From Bacteroidota bacterium (GTDB taxonomy: Bacteria; Bacteroidota; Bacteroidia; Bacteroidales; P3): DNA of 26,307 nt. The notes below the pieces were generated by a model. That model did not search any database. It saw only the letters and a list, made by a program, of their open reading frames with translations, and had not been told where the DNA came from. The stretch covers positions 1 through 26,307 of the forward strand of contig JAUNWC010000001.1 in NCBI GenBank assembly GCA_030540495.1. The letters run 5' to 3'. Within the stretch, counting starts at the first letter, position 1. Each line of letters begins with the position of its first letter. Below, piece by piece: positions 1 through 6,879 of this stretch. The translations under genes were made by a program, and so were the position numbers.

Positions 1-31
1 ATCATATTTTTTTATGTTTGTATCTATGTTG

Positions 32-62
32 CAAAGGTAATCTTTTTTTTCTATTTATCAAA
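32..62 (-). promoter_or_regulatory. Bacteroidetes-type promoter directed out of the window
   Basis: On the minus strand a TTTG (59-62) is followed after 19 nt by TACCTTTG (32-39), matching the Bacteroidetes primary-sigma consensus TTTG-N19-21-TAnnTTTG. It lies immediately downstream of the fucosidase stop codon. It should therefore drive a minus-strand gene beyond base 1, with transcription starting near base 25. The match and spacing are seen directly; activity is inferred. Confidence 0.6.
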
Positions 63-82
63 AAAAAACTTTCACAATATTT

Positions 83-1501
83 TTATAACTCAACTACTAA
101 GGCATTTTTTTCTCTATTTTGCTCTACATCCTTATTTGAAAAATTCAATATATATTTTTCACCCTCTTTGCTTAACTTTGCTTCTGCTTTGCTTCCCAAT
201 ACTTTTTTCTTTCCTATTGCTAAATCTTTGGAAAGTTCAAAAGTGTATGTATTTTGCAAATTTGTGCTATTGGACAACAATATTATAGCAAAAACTTTGT
301 CGTTATTACTCTCTGTAAAACAGATATTATTGCTTTTGTATGGTGCAATAGGGTGGGTGGAGTAAATAGCCTTAGAATTTACTCTTAACCAAGCCCCCAT
401 CTCTTTCATTCTCTCTATGGCAGGCTCGGGTATATTGCCCTCTTTGTCTGGTCCGACATTCAAAAGAAGATTTCCTCCCTTGCAAACCACATCCACAAGA
501 GTATGTATTAAGGTGTTTGTTGATTTATAATTATCATTTTTTACATAAGACCAACTATCTCCCATAGTCATACAAGTTTCCCAAGGGTAGTTCAAAGGAG
601 AGTCAGGTACGCTTTGTTCTGGTGTTCTATAATTCTCATATTTTCCTCCCACGCTCCTATCCACTATTATCATATCCTCATTGCCTTTTCGTGCTATTTT
701 GGCAATTTTTGGCATATCTATATCTTGCACCCTTTGATAAGCACCAAGCCAAGAGCGAACCTCATCAGAGTTTATGCTCCATTGTGGTCTTATCCAACCT
801 CCGTCAAGCCACAGAATATCTATATCTCCATAGTTATGAGTTATTTCCTCTATTTGCTTATAAGTAAAATCGCAAAATCTTTGCCACTTTTCGGGGTGCT
901 TGTCTATGTTATAATTTACGTTTCTATCAGGCGTTGCCCACATTGGCGACCAATAATCTTTGTTGTGCCAATCTGCCTTAGAAAAATAAAGCCCAGTCCA
1001 AAAGCCTTTTGACCTAAAAGCCTCCACCACTTGTTTTACTATATCGTTATTTTGGTTTTGAGAGTAAGGACAATCTTTGCCACAGACGGAATAATCGGTT
1101 TGTTTTGTGTCATACATACAAAAACCATCGTGATGTTTGGAAGTAAAAACAAAATACCTCATACCACATTCCCAAGCAAGTTCTGCCCATTTGTTTGCAT
1201 CAAAATTTTTTGGGTTAAACTTCTTGTTTAATTCCCAATACCATTGTTTATAAGGCTCATACTCTACTCCTTTTCTGTCTATCCAATCTTCGTTGCAAAT
1301 AGACCAACTCTCCACCAATTCCTCTGTAGCATATATTCCCCAATGAGCAAAAAAACCAAATTTCAAATCTTGCCACTCTTTTACTCTGTTAAGTATCAGT
1401 GTATCTGTTTCTTCCTTTTGTTCTTCGGCTGTTATAATTCGTTGTCCATAAAGAAAAAGAGTGGAAACAATCATTACAAAAAAAATTATATTCTGTTTCA
1501 T
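83..1501 (-). CDS. Secreted alpha-L-fucosidase, glycoside hydrolase family 29
   Basis: This 472-residue protein should hydrolyse terminal alpha-L-fucose from glycans with retention of configuration. Residues 1-20 look like a signal peptide, so it probably acts in the periplasm or at the cell surface. GH29 hallmarks are H53-W54-G55, the K122-H123-H124-D125 block and the W231-L232-D233-G-G stretch, where D233 fits the catalytic nucleophile. L346-L347-N348-V349-G350-P351 is the usual end of the barrel domain, and residues after about 385 form the C-terminal beta domain. The acid/base residue is probably one of the glutamates at 289 or 295, which I cannot settle by eye. Length is normal for the family. 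No SusC/SusD or other sugar-use genes lie beside it, and the next gene, purL, is metabolically unrelated. No convincing promoter was found upstream. The family call is firm; linkage preference (alpha-1,2/3/4/6) is not determinable. Confidence 0.93.
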   Translation of the reverse strand: MKQNIIFFVMIVSTLFLYGQRIITAEEQKEETDTLILNRVKEWQDLKFGFFAHWGIYATEELVESWSICNEDWIDRKGVEYEPYKQWYWELNKKFNPKNFDANKWAELAWECGMRYFVFTSKHHDGFCMYDTKQTDYSVCGKDCPYSQNQNNDIVKQVVEAFRSKGFWTGLYFSKADWHNKDYWSPMWATPDRNVNYNIDKHPEKWQRFCDFTYKQIEEITHNYGDIDILWLDGGWIRPQWSINSDEVRSWLGAYQRVQDIDMPKIAKIARKGNEDMIIVDRSVGGKYENYRTPEQSVPDSPLNYPWETCMTMGDSWSYVKNDNYKSTNTLIHTLVDVVCKGGNLLLNVGPDKEGNIPEPAIERMKEMGAWLRVNSKAIYSTHPIAPYKSNNICFTESNNDKVFAIILLSNSTNLQNTYTFELSKDLAIGKKKVLGSKAEAKLSKEGEKYILNFSNKDVEQNREKNALVVEL

Positions 1502-1587
1502 TTTCTATTCTTTTTAAATAATCATACTGAAAATAAAACGTTAAGAAACTTTATTTTATTGCAGACTCAGTAGTCATAGCCTGCCTT

Positions 1588-1602
1588 ACAGGCACAGCCT
1601 GT
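1588..1602. repeat. Mini-palindrome ACAGGC-ACA-GCCTGT
   Basis: A perfect 6-bp stem with a three-base loop, next to the purL terminator. It belongs to the same family as the mini-hairpins at 10041, 11875-12083 and 12152-12289. A near-identical copy with a TAA loop lies at 12275-12289. It contains no reading frame. Confidence 0.7.
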
Positions 1603-1604
1603 AA

Positions 1605-1638
1605 AAAAAGGAGATAAATCAAAATTTATCTCCTTTTT
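1605..1638 (-). terminator. Intrinsic terminator of purL
   Basis: A perfect 15-bp stem (1605-1619 with 1624-1638) has a 4-nt loop. Read on the minus strand the stem ends in a run of T residues, extended by two more T. It begins 20 bp after the purL stop codon. The stem is A/T-symmetric, so it could also act on plus-strand transcripts, but no plus-strand gene ends here. Confidence 0.85.
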
Positions 1639-1658
1639 ATTTATTAAGAAAATAATGG

Positions 1659-3896
1659 TTACTTGTCCATTATTTCGTTTAAAACATTGTTATATACGTG
1701 TTTGTATTGTTTGATGCTACCAAAATCTTCGTCATCTACAATAATATCTCCGTCAGTTACTTTTCCTATAGCAAGGCAAGGAATATTCTCCTTATCAAGC
1801 AAAGAAATAAAGTCGTTATACTTATCCTCGTCTATAGTAACCACTATGCGAGACTGACTTTCTCCAAATAAGAAAGAATCTAACCTTACTTCGCTATCAC
1901 TGATGATGTTAAAACCATAATTTCTATGCATAGCACTTTCTATAAGGTTCATAAACAGACCTCCATCGCTTACATCGTGAGCAGATTCTATATATCCCTT
2001 TCTTATCAATTGTTTGACAACTTGTTGCAAAGCAAATTCCTTGTCCATATCAAAATAAGGAACAGGAGAAAGTTTAACTTTACAATAGTTATAAAGATAT
2101 TCAGAAGAGTTTATATCGTCTTTGATTTCTCCCAAAAGATAAATGGTTGCTCCTTTGCGTTTGAAATCCAAAGATGTTTGATATTTCTTATCCACTGTGC
2201 CTACCATACCAATAACAGGAGAAGGCATAACTGCCTCTACTACTCCATTAATTGAGGCTTGGTTGTAGAAACTTACATTGCCTCCGGTTACAGGAGTGGA
2301 GAATTTTTTGCAAGCCTCTCCCATACCTTTTACAGCATTGACAAATTGCCAATAGGTTTCTGGTTTGTATGGATTACCAAAGTTACAGCAGTTGGTAACA
2401 GCCAAAGGCTCGCCACCCGAACAAACAATATTGCGAGCCGCCTCAGCAACTGCTATCTCTGTGCCAATGAAAGGGTCGGAATAAACATAACGAGAGTTGC
2501 AATCGCAAGTCATGGCTATACCATTTTGACAACCTTTTATATTTGCTATACCTGCGTCTGCTGGTGCGTTTGTGGTCATATTGCGAGTGCCTACCATAGA
2601 ATCATACTGCTCTATAACCCAACGTTTAGAAGCAAGATTAGGATTTTTGGTCATGGCTTGAGCAATTTTCTTGCATTCTTGCAAAGAAGGCTCTTTTAGG
2701 TCAGAAATTTTAAAATCGTGAGTATGTTTGTAATATTCTGGTTCTTTGTATTCTCTGTCGTATTGAGGAGCACCTCCTCCAAGTACAAGGGTAGAGGCAG
2801 GAACCTGTGCCACTAATTCACCCTTCCAATAGAAGTAAAGCATATCTTCGTCAATAACTTCTCCTATTTTGGCGCAATTCAAATCCCACTTCTCAAATAT
2901 CTTTTCAACCTTTTCTTCTTCACCCTTCTTTGCAACTACAAGCATGCGTTCTTGTGACTCAGACAAAAGTATTTCCCAAGCCTCAACATTTTGCTGACGC
3001 AAAGGTACTTTGCTTAAATCTATCTTCATTCCGCTACCACCTTTCTCACTCATTTCCGAAGTAGAGCAAATAATACCTGCCGCACCCATATCTTGCATAC
3101 CAACAATAGCACCACTACGTCCTAACTCCAAACTTGCCTCCAAAAGAAGTTTTTCTTGGAATGGGTCGCCTACTTGTATGGAAGGAATATCATCGGCAGA
3201 ATTTTCTGTAACATCGGCACTTGCAAAGGTTGCTCCGTGTATGCCGTCCTTACCTGTAGAAGAACCAACTATATAAACAGGATTACCCGCTCCTTTTGCC
3301 ACAGCAGAAATAAGGTCTTCTTTTTTCATTATTCCCACACTCATGGCATTAACCAAAGGATTGTTTTCAAAACATTCATCAAAGAAAACTTCACCTCCCA
3401 AAACAGGAACACCAAAAGAATTGCCATAATGAGAAATACCTTTAACAGTACCTTTGAATAAACGTTTGGCATGCTTGCTTTCCAATGAACCAAAACGCAA
3501 AGAATTTAACTGAGCAATGGGTCTTGCTCCCATAGTGAAAATATCTCTATTGATACCTCCTACACCGGTGGCAGCACCCTGAAAAGGTTCTACTGCACAA
3601 GGATGGTTATGGCTTTCTATCTTAAAAACGCATGCCCTACCATCGCCTACATCCACCATTCCGGCATTTTCTTCTCCTGGAGCCACAAGCATTTGTTTGC
3701 CTTCTTTTGGAAGTTTTTTTATCCATTTAATACTGTTTTTATATGAGGCATGCTCTGACCACATAACAGAATAAATACTAAGTTCTGTAAAATTAGGTGT
3801 TCTTCCTCCTAAATATTGTTTTATTTGCTCAAATTCCTCGTCAAGTAGCCCTAATTTGTGAGCGGTTTCCAAGGTAACTTCTTCGGTCTTTATCAT
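1659..3896 (-). CDS. purL: Phosphoribosylformylglycinamidine synthase subunit PurL (small type)
   Basis: PurL is the ATP-dependent synthetase subunit that converts FGAR to FGAM in de novo purine synthesis, using ammonia supplied by the glutaminase PurQ. The protein has 745 residues, the usual size of small PurL, and has neither the fused PurS-like N-terminus nor the glutaminase domain of the roughly 1,200-1,300-residue large form. Recognisable motifs are W46-S47-E48-H49, S95-H96-N97-H98-P99 and the nucleotide-binding G107-A-A-T-G-V-G-G-I-N-R-D-I119 segment. A second AIRS-type repeat follows in the C-terminal half. The small form needs separate PurS and PurQ proteins, and neither is in this window. 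It appears monocistronic, with a consensus promoter at 3971-4001 and a strong terminator at 1605-1638. The start ATG follows a leader of roughly 65-70 nt. Confidence 0.96.
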   Translation of the reverse strand: MIKTEEVTLETAHKLGLLDEEFEQIKQYLGGRTPNFTELSIYSVMWSEHASYKNSIKWIKKLPKEGKQMLVAPGEENAGMVDVGDGRACVFKIESHNHPCAVEPFQGAATGVGGINRDIFTMGARPIAQLNSLRFGSLESKHAKRLFKGTVKGISHYGNSFGVPVLGGEVFFDECFENNPLVNAMSVGIMKKEDLISAVAKGAGNPVYIVGSSTGKDGIHGATFASADVTENSADDIPSIQVGDPFQEKLLLEASLELGRSGAIVGMQDMGAAGIICSTSEMSEKGGSGMKIDLSKVPLRQQNVEAWEILLSESQERMLVVAKKGEEEKVEKIFEKWDLNCAKIGEVIDEDMLYFYWKGELVAQVPASTLVLGGGAPQYDREYKEPEYYKHTHDFKISDLKEPSLQECKKIAQAMTKNPNLASKRWVIEQYDSMVGTRNMTTNAPADAGIANIKGCQNGIAMTCDCNSRYVYSDPFIGTEIAVAEAARNIVCSGGEPLAVTNCCNFGNPYKPETYWQFVNAVKGMGEACKKFSTPVTGGNVSFYNQASINGVVEAVMPSPVIGMVGTVDKKYQTSLDFKRKGATIYLLGEIKDDINSSEYLYNYCKVKLSPVPYFDMDKEFALQQVVKQLIRKGYIESAHDVSDGGLFMNLIESAMHRNYGFNIISDSEVRLDSFLFGESQSRIVVTIDEDKYNDFISLLDKENIPCLAIGKVTDGDIIVDDEDFGSIKQYKHVYNNVLNEIMDK

Positions 3897-3970
3897 ATCT
3901 TTTTATTTGTATTTTTTTCGTAAATATTTTTGTCTTCTCTTGCACAAGACACAATTCCTTTGAACAATTG

Positions 3971-4001
3971 CAAAAATACAAAAACTTTATATACTAACAA
4001 A
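3971..4001 (-). promoter_or_regulatory. purL promoter
   Basis: On the minus strand TTTG (3998-4001) and TATTTTTG (3971-3978) are separated by 19 nt, an exact fit to the Bacteroidetes consensus. Predicted transcription starts near 3964. Its -33 box lies only three bases from the -33 box of the divergent promoter at 4005-4037. Confidence 0.7.
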
Positions 4002-4004
4002 AAC

Positions 4005-4037
4005 TTTGTATTGATTATAAATTATTTCGTAATTTTG
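4005..4037 (+). promoter_or_regulatory. Promoter of the TPR-folB-comEC-patatin run
   Basis: TTTG (4005-4008), a 21-nt spacer and TAATTTTG (4030-4037) match the Bacteroidetes consensus. Transcription would start near 4044. That is downstream of an in-frame ATG at 4039 and supports ATG 4063 as the true start of the TPR gene. Confidence 0.72.
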
Positions 4038-4062
4038 TATGCAAATAGTATTATATAGGTTT

Positions 4063-5097
4063 ATGAAAATATTACTTTTTGTTTTAAGCATATTGATTTA
4101 TTCTATTTCCTTTGCACAAGATAGTTTGTACTCTAAGGCTTTGTTGTCTATGGAGCAACAAAAATGGTTTGAGGCAGAATATCTTTTACGCAAAGCCATA
4201 GAAAACGGGGAAGATAAATTAAAATGCTCTTACGAATTGGCTTGGACACATTATAGCAACAAAGAATTTGATAAGGCAATAGAGGTATTGACACCTTTCC
4301 TTAAAGAAGATGTTCCAAGCGATGTTTATCAACTTTTGGGCAACGCTTATGATGAAAAAGGCAATTCCTACAAAGCAGTAGATATATACCAAGAGGGATT
4401 AAGGAAATATCCAAAGGCGGGCAATTTGTTCTTAGAGATGGGCAATATAAAATACAAAGAAGGCAATTATAGACAGGCTCTTTATTGGTACGAAAAAGGA
4501 ATAGAGGCAGAACCTATGTTTGCTTCTAACTATTATAGGGCAGCAAAGGTTTTTCTTATGAGTACGGAAATGGTTTGGGGAGTTTTGTATGGGGAGATAT
4601 TTATGATATTGGAGTCAGAAACAGAAAGAAGCAAGGAGTTTTCAAAACATTTGTTTGAGTCTTATAAAGAATGTATTTTCATTGACAAGAACAAAGTCAG
4701 TGTAAATTTTAACAACGATGTAATTGTTTATTCTGATTCTTTTGAAAGAAAAAATCTTTTTCCACAAGTCTTTGATAATCTTATGCAACAAGCACTTAAA
4801 GGCAAAACTTTTCTTAACATTGCCAACTTAACTCAGGCGCGCAAGAAGTTTATTTCCTTGCTGTATAGTGAGAATAAAGATTTTGACAATCCTCTATTCA
4901 AATATCAAAAAACTTTGATAGACAATGGTCTTTTTGAGGCTTATAATTATTATTTGTTTGCCTATGGCAATACAAAGGAGAGTTCCACTTGGATAAATGC
5001 TCATAAAACACAGTGGAACAAACTTATCAAACACTTGGAAAATAACAAAATAGAACTTTCGGAGCAGAATTGTTTTACAAGATATAATATGGAATAA
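4063..5097 (+). CDS. Secreted tetratricopeptide-repeat protein
   Basis: I do not recognise a specific family beyond TPR. From ATG 4063 the protein has 344 residues and starts with a clean Sec signal peptide (M-K-I-L-L-F-V-L-S-I-L, then S-F-A-Q). Residues about 20-170 form four to five TPR-like helical pairs, with sequences such as Y-Q-L-L-G-N-A-Y-D-E-K-G and A-L-Y-W-Y-E-K-G-I-E-A-E-P. The C-terminal half is helical without a recognisable domain. The frame is open from ATG 4039, but the promoter's expected start site (about 4044) falls after it and the extra eight residues would spoil the signal peptide. It is the first gene of a likely operon; folB follows 15 bp downstream. It is probably a periplasmic or outer-membrane-associated scaffold, with partners unknown. 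Confidence 0.8.
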   Translation: MKILLFVLSILIYSISFAQDSLYSKALLSMEQQKWFEAEYLLRKAIENGEDKLKCSYELAWTHYSNKEFDKAIEVLTPFLKEDVPSDVYQLLGNAYDEKGNSYKAVDIYQEGLRKYPKAGNLFLEMGNIKYKEGNYRQALYWYEKGIEAEPMFASNYYRAAKVFLMSTEMVWGVLYGEIFMILESETERSKEFSKHLFESYKECIFIDKNKVSVNFNNDVIVYSDSFERKNLFPQVFDNLMQQALKGKTFLNIANLTQARKKFISLLYSENKDFDNPLFKYQKTLIDNGLFEAYNYYLFAYGNTKESSTWINAHKTQWNKLIKHLENNKIELSEQNCFTRYNME

Positions 5098-5112
5098 ATT
5101 TTTGGGAAAATT

Positions 5113-5463
5113 ATGAGCAAGATAGAAATAAAGAATATGGAGTTTTATGGCTTTCATGGTTGTTTTGAGGAAGAGAGAAAAATAGGTACGCACTTTTTGG
5201 TAGATATATCTTTTGAGACGGATAGCACTATGGCAGAGACAACCGATAACGTGGAGGATACGGTTGATTATTCTAAGGTTTATTTGTTGATAAAAGAAGA
5301 GATGCAAAAGTCTTCTCATCTCTTGGAACATATAGCAAGAAGGATAATAAATAGGGTTAAAAGAGAATTTTCTCAAATCTCCAACATAGTGGTAAATGTA
5401 AAGAAACTTAACCCTCCTGTTGGTGGCAAAATGGACTATGTGAGCGTGGAGTTATATGGTTAA
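5113..5463 (+). CDS. folB: Dihydroneopterin aldolase
   Basis: FolB cleaves 7,8-dihydroneopterin to 6-hydroxymethyl-7,8-dihydropterin and glycolaldehyde in folate synthesis, in the cytoplasm. The 116-residue length is typical. The N-terminal signature Y12-G-F-H-G-C and the following acidic E-E-E-R stretch supply the pterin-binding glutamate region. D52-Y53 precedes the conserved V-Y segment, and the K-K-L-N-P-P-V-G-G stretch near residue 97 carries the conserved lysine at the active site. It lies 15 bp after the TPR gene and 33 bp before the ComEC-like gene, so it is probably co-transcribed with both, although no functional link between them is evident. Confidence 0.94.
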   Translation: MSKIEIKNMEFYGFHGCFEEERKIGTHFLVDISFETDSTMAETTDNVEDTVDYSKVYLLIKEEMQKSSHLLEHIARRIINRVKREFSQISNIVVNVKKLNPPVGGKMDYVSVELYG

Positions 5464-5496
5464 TTTTCCTCTATCCTTTACAAGAAAAACAAACAG

Positions 5497-6828
5497 ATGA
5501 AAAAATTTTTAGCCGATAAGCCAATAATTTTTCCTCTTGTATTTCTTATTGTTATAATAATATTGTTTGATTGCTTTTGTCCTACAATCTTTCTTCGCAA
5601 TCATTATATAAAACACTTTGACCAAAGAACTAATCTTTGCAAATATGTAATAGAAACTGCTCCCAAGCTCACAAAAGAAGGAAAACACTATGGTTATGTT
5701 GCAAATATGATTGCCATAAAAAACAATGACAAATGGACAACAACTACTGGAGAAGTTCAAATTTATCTATCCGTCAAAGATAGCAACAAGATAGATTACC
5801 CTCTTTTGAAAATGGGAGACACCATAGTGGCAAAAACCTATCTTAGACAAATAGAAAACTTTACTAATTCTTTTGATTATATCAGATATATGAAACACAA
5901 AAGAATATACCACCAAACGTTTCTAAAAGATTTCTCCATACACAGACGCAACAAAGCAACAAATATAAGATTATTGGCTTTTGATATAAATTCCAAACTA
6001 AAAAACATAATACTAAAAAGCCCTATGGAAAAGGAGAAAAAAGCCTTAGCCATTGCCATGCTTTTGGGAGATAAAACAACTTTACAAAAAGATACAAGAC
6101 AAATGTTCAATCATTCGGGCTTGGCTCATATACTTTGTGTTTCGGGCTTGCATGTGATGATTATTATTTCGTTTTTTGATTTTCTTTTGGGCTTTGTGGT
6201 CAGCAAGAATTTAAGAGGTTTTTATTTGAGAAGAATTCTTCTTGTTCTTCTTACTTGGGCTCTTGCTTTTGTGGTTGGGCTAACTCCCGCTTGTGTTAGG
6301 GTTGCGGTTATGTCTTCTTTGTTTTTGTTGGCAACTCTATCCAAAAAAGAATACGACAATATGAATATCCTTTTTGTTACCGCCTTTATTTTTCTTCTGA
6401 TAGATCCCTTACTATTATTCAATATAAGTTTTCAACTATCTTTCTTGGCTGTTTTTGGTATTTTTGCTTTCAAACCTTTTATTCTCACTCAACTAAACAA
6501 ACTCTTCTTTCTTGTTTTCAAACCTAATAGCAGAATTCAAGCAATATCTAATCCTATATTTCAAAACATATCCATTTCTCTTGCTACTCAAATTTGTTGT
6601 TTGCCAATACTTATAGTCAATTTTGGATATTTTCCTTTGTTTTTTCTTTTGGCTAATATTCTTGCCATTCCTTTGGCACAAATAATACTTGTTTCCATTA
6701 TAATTTATTTGCCTTTAAGTTCCTTGCCTTTTATTAGTATGGTTGTTTCTAAAATTCTTGATATTGAGTTGTCTCTTCTTTTGTTTATTGGTCAGCAAAC
6801 AGAAAAACTCAACAATATGTTTTTCTAA
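5497..6828 (+). CDS. ComEC/Rec2-family membrane protein lacking the beta-lactamase domain
   Basis: ComEC forms the inner-membrane channel for single-stranded DNA during natural transformation. This 443-residue version has two N-terminal membrane helices (about 8-35), a soluble segment (about 40-160, DUF4131-like) and the competence domain from about 185. The competence domain carries the hallmark S207-G-L-A-H-I-L-C-V-S-G-L-H-V-M and later L-T-P-A-C-V-R-V-A-V-M-S. Several further helices run to the end. Full-length homologues continue with more membrane segments and a metallo-beta-lactamase-like nuclease domain. Here the frame ends at TAA 6826 and nothing resembling that domain follows before the next gene at 6880. 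It could be a natural short variant, a truncated gene, or a protein that works with a separately encoded nuclease. The family call is strong; competence for DNA uptake is uncertain. Confidence 0.85.
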   Translation: MKKFLADKPIIFPLVFLIVIIILFDCFCPTIFLRNHYIKHFDQRTNLCKYVIETAPKLTKEGKHYGYVANMIAIKNNDKWTTTTGEVQIYLSVKDSNKIDYPLLKMGDTIVAKTYLRQIENFTNSFDYIRYMKHKRIYHQTFLKDFSIHRRNKATNIRLLAFDINSKLKNIILKSPMEKEKKALAIAMLLGDKTTLQKDTRQMFNHSGLAHILCVSGLHVMIIISFFDFLLGFVVSKNLRGFYLRRILLVLLTWALAFVVGLTPACVRVAVMSSLFLLATLSKKEYDNMNILFVTAFIFLLIDPLLLFNISFQLSFLAVFGIFAFKPFILTQLNKLFFLVFKPNSRIQAISNPIFQNISISLATQICCLPILIVNFGYFPLFFLLANILAIPLAQIILVSIIIYLPLSSLPFISMVVSKILDIELSLLLFIGQQTEKLNNMFF

Positions 6829-6879
6829 AATCACAATAAAATAAAATCTGATTGCGTTTATAAACAAAAAGGAAAAGAT

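Noticed and set aside
614..1012. Plus-strand open frame within the fucosidase gene
   Set aside because: It is antisense to a conserved GH29 catalytic region, with no family resemblance and no promoter.
4039..4062. Upstream ATG as start of the TPR gene
   Set aside because: It lies at or before the expected transcription start of the promoter at 4005-4037, and the added eight residues would disturb the signal peptide.
4894..5376. Minus-strand open frame across the TPR-folB junction
   Set aside because: It covers the conserved folB active site on the other strand and has no protein-like features.
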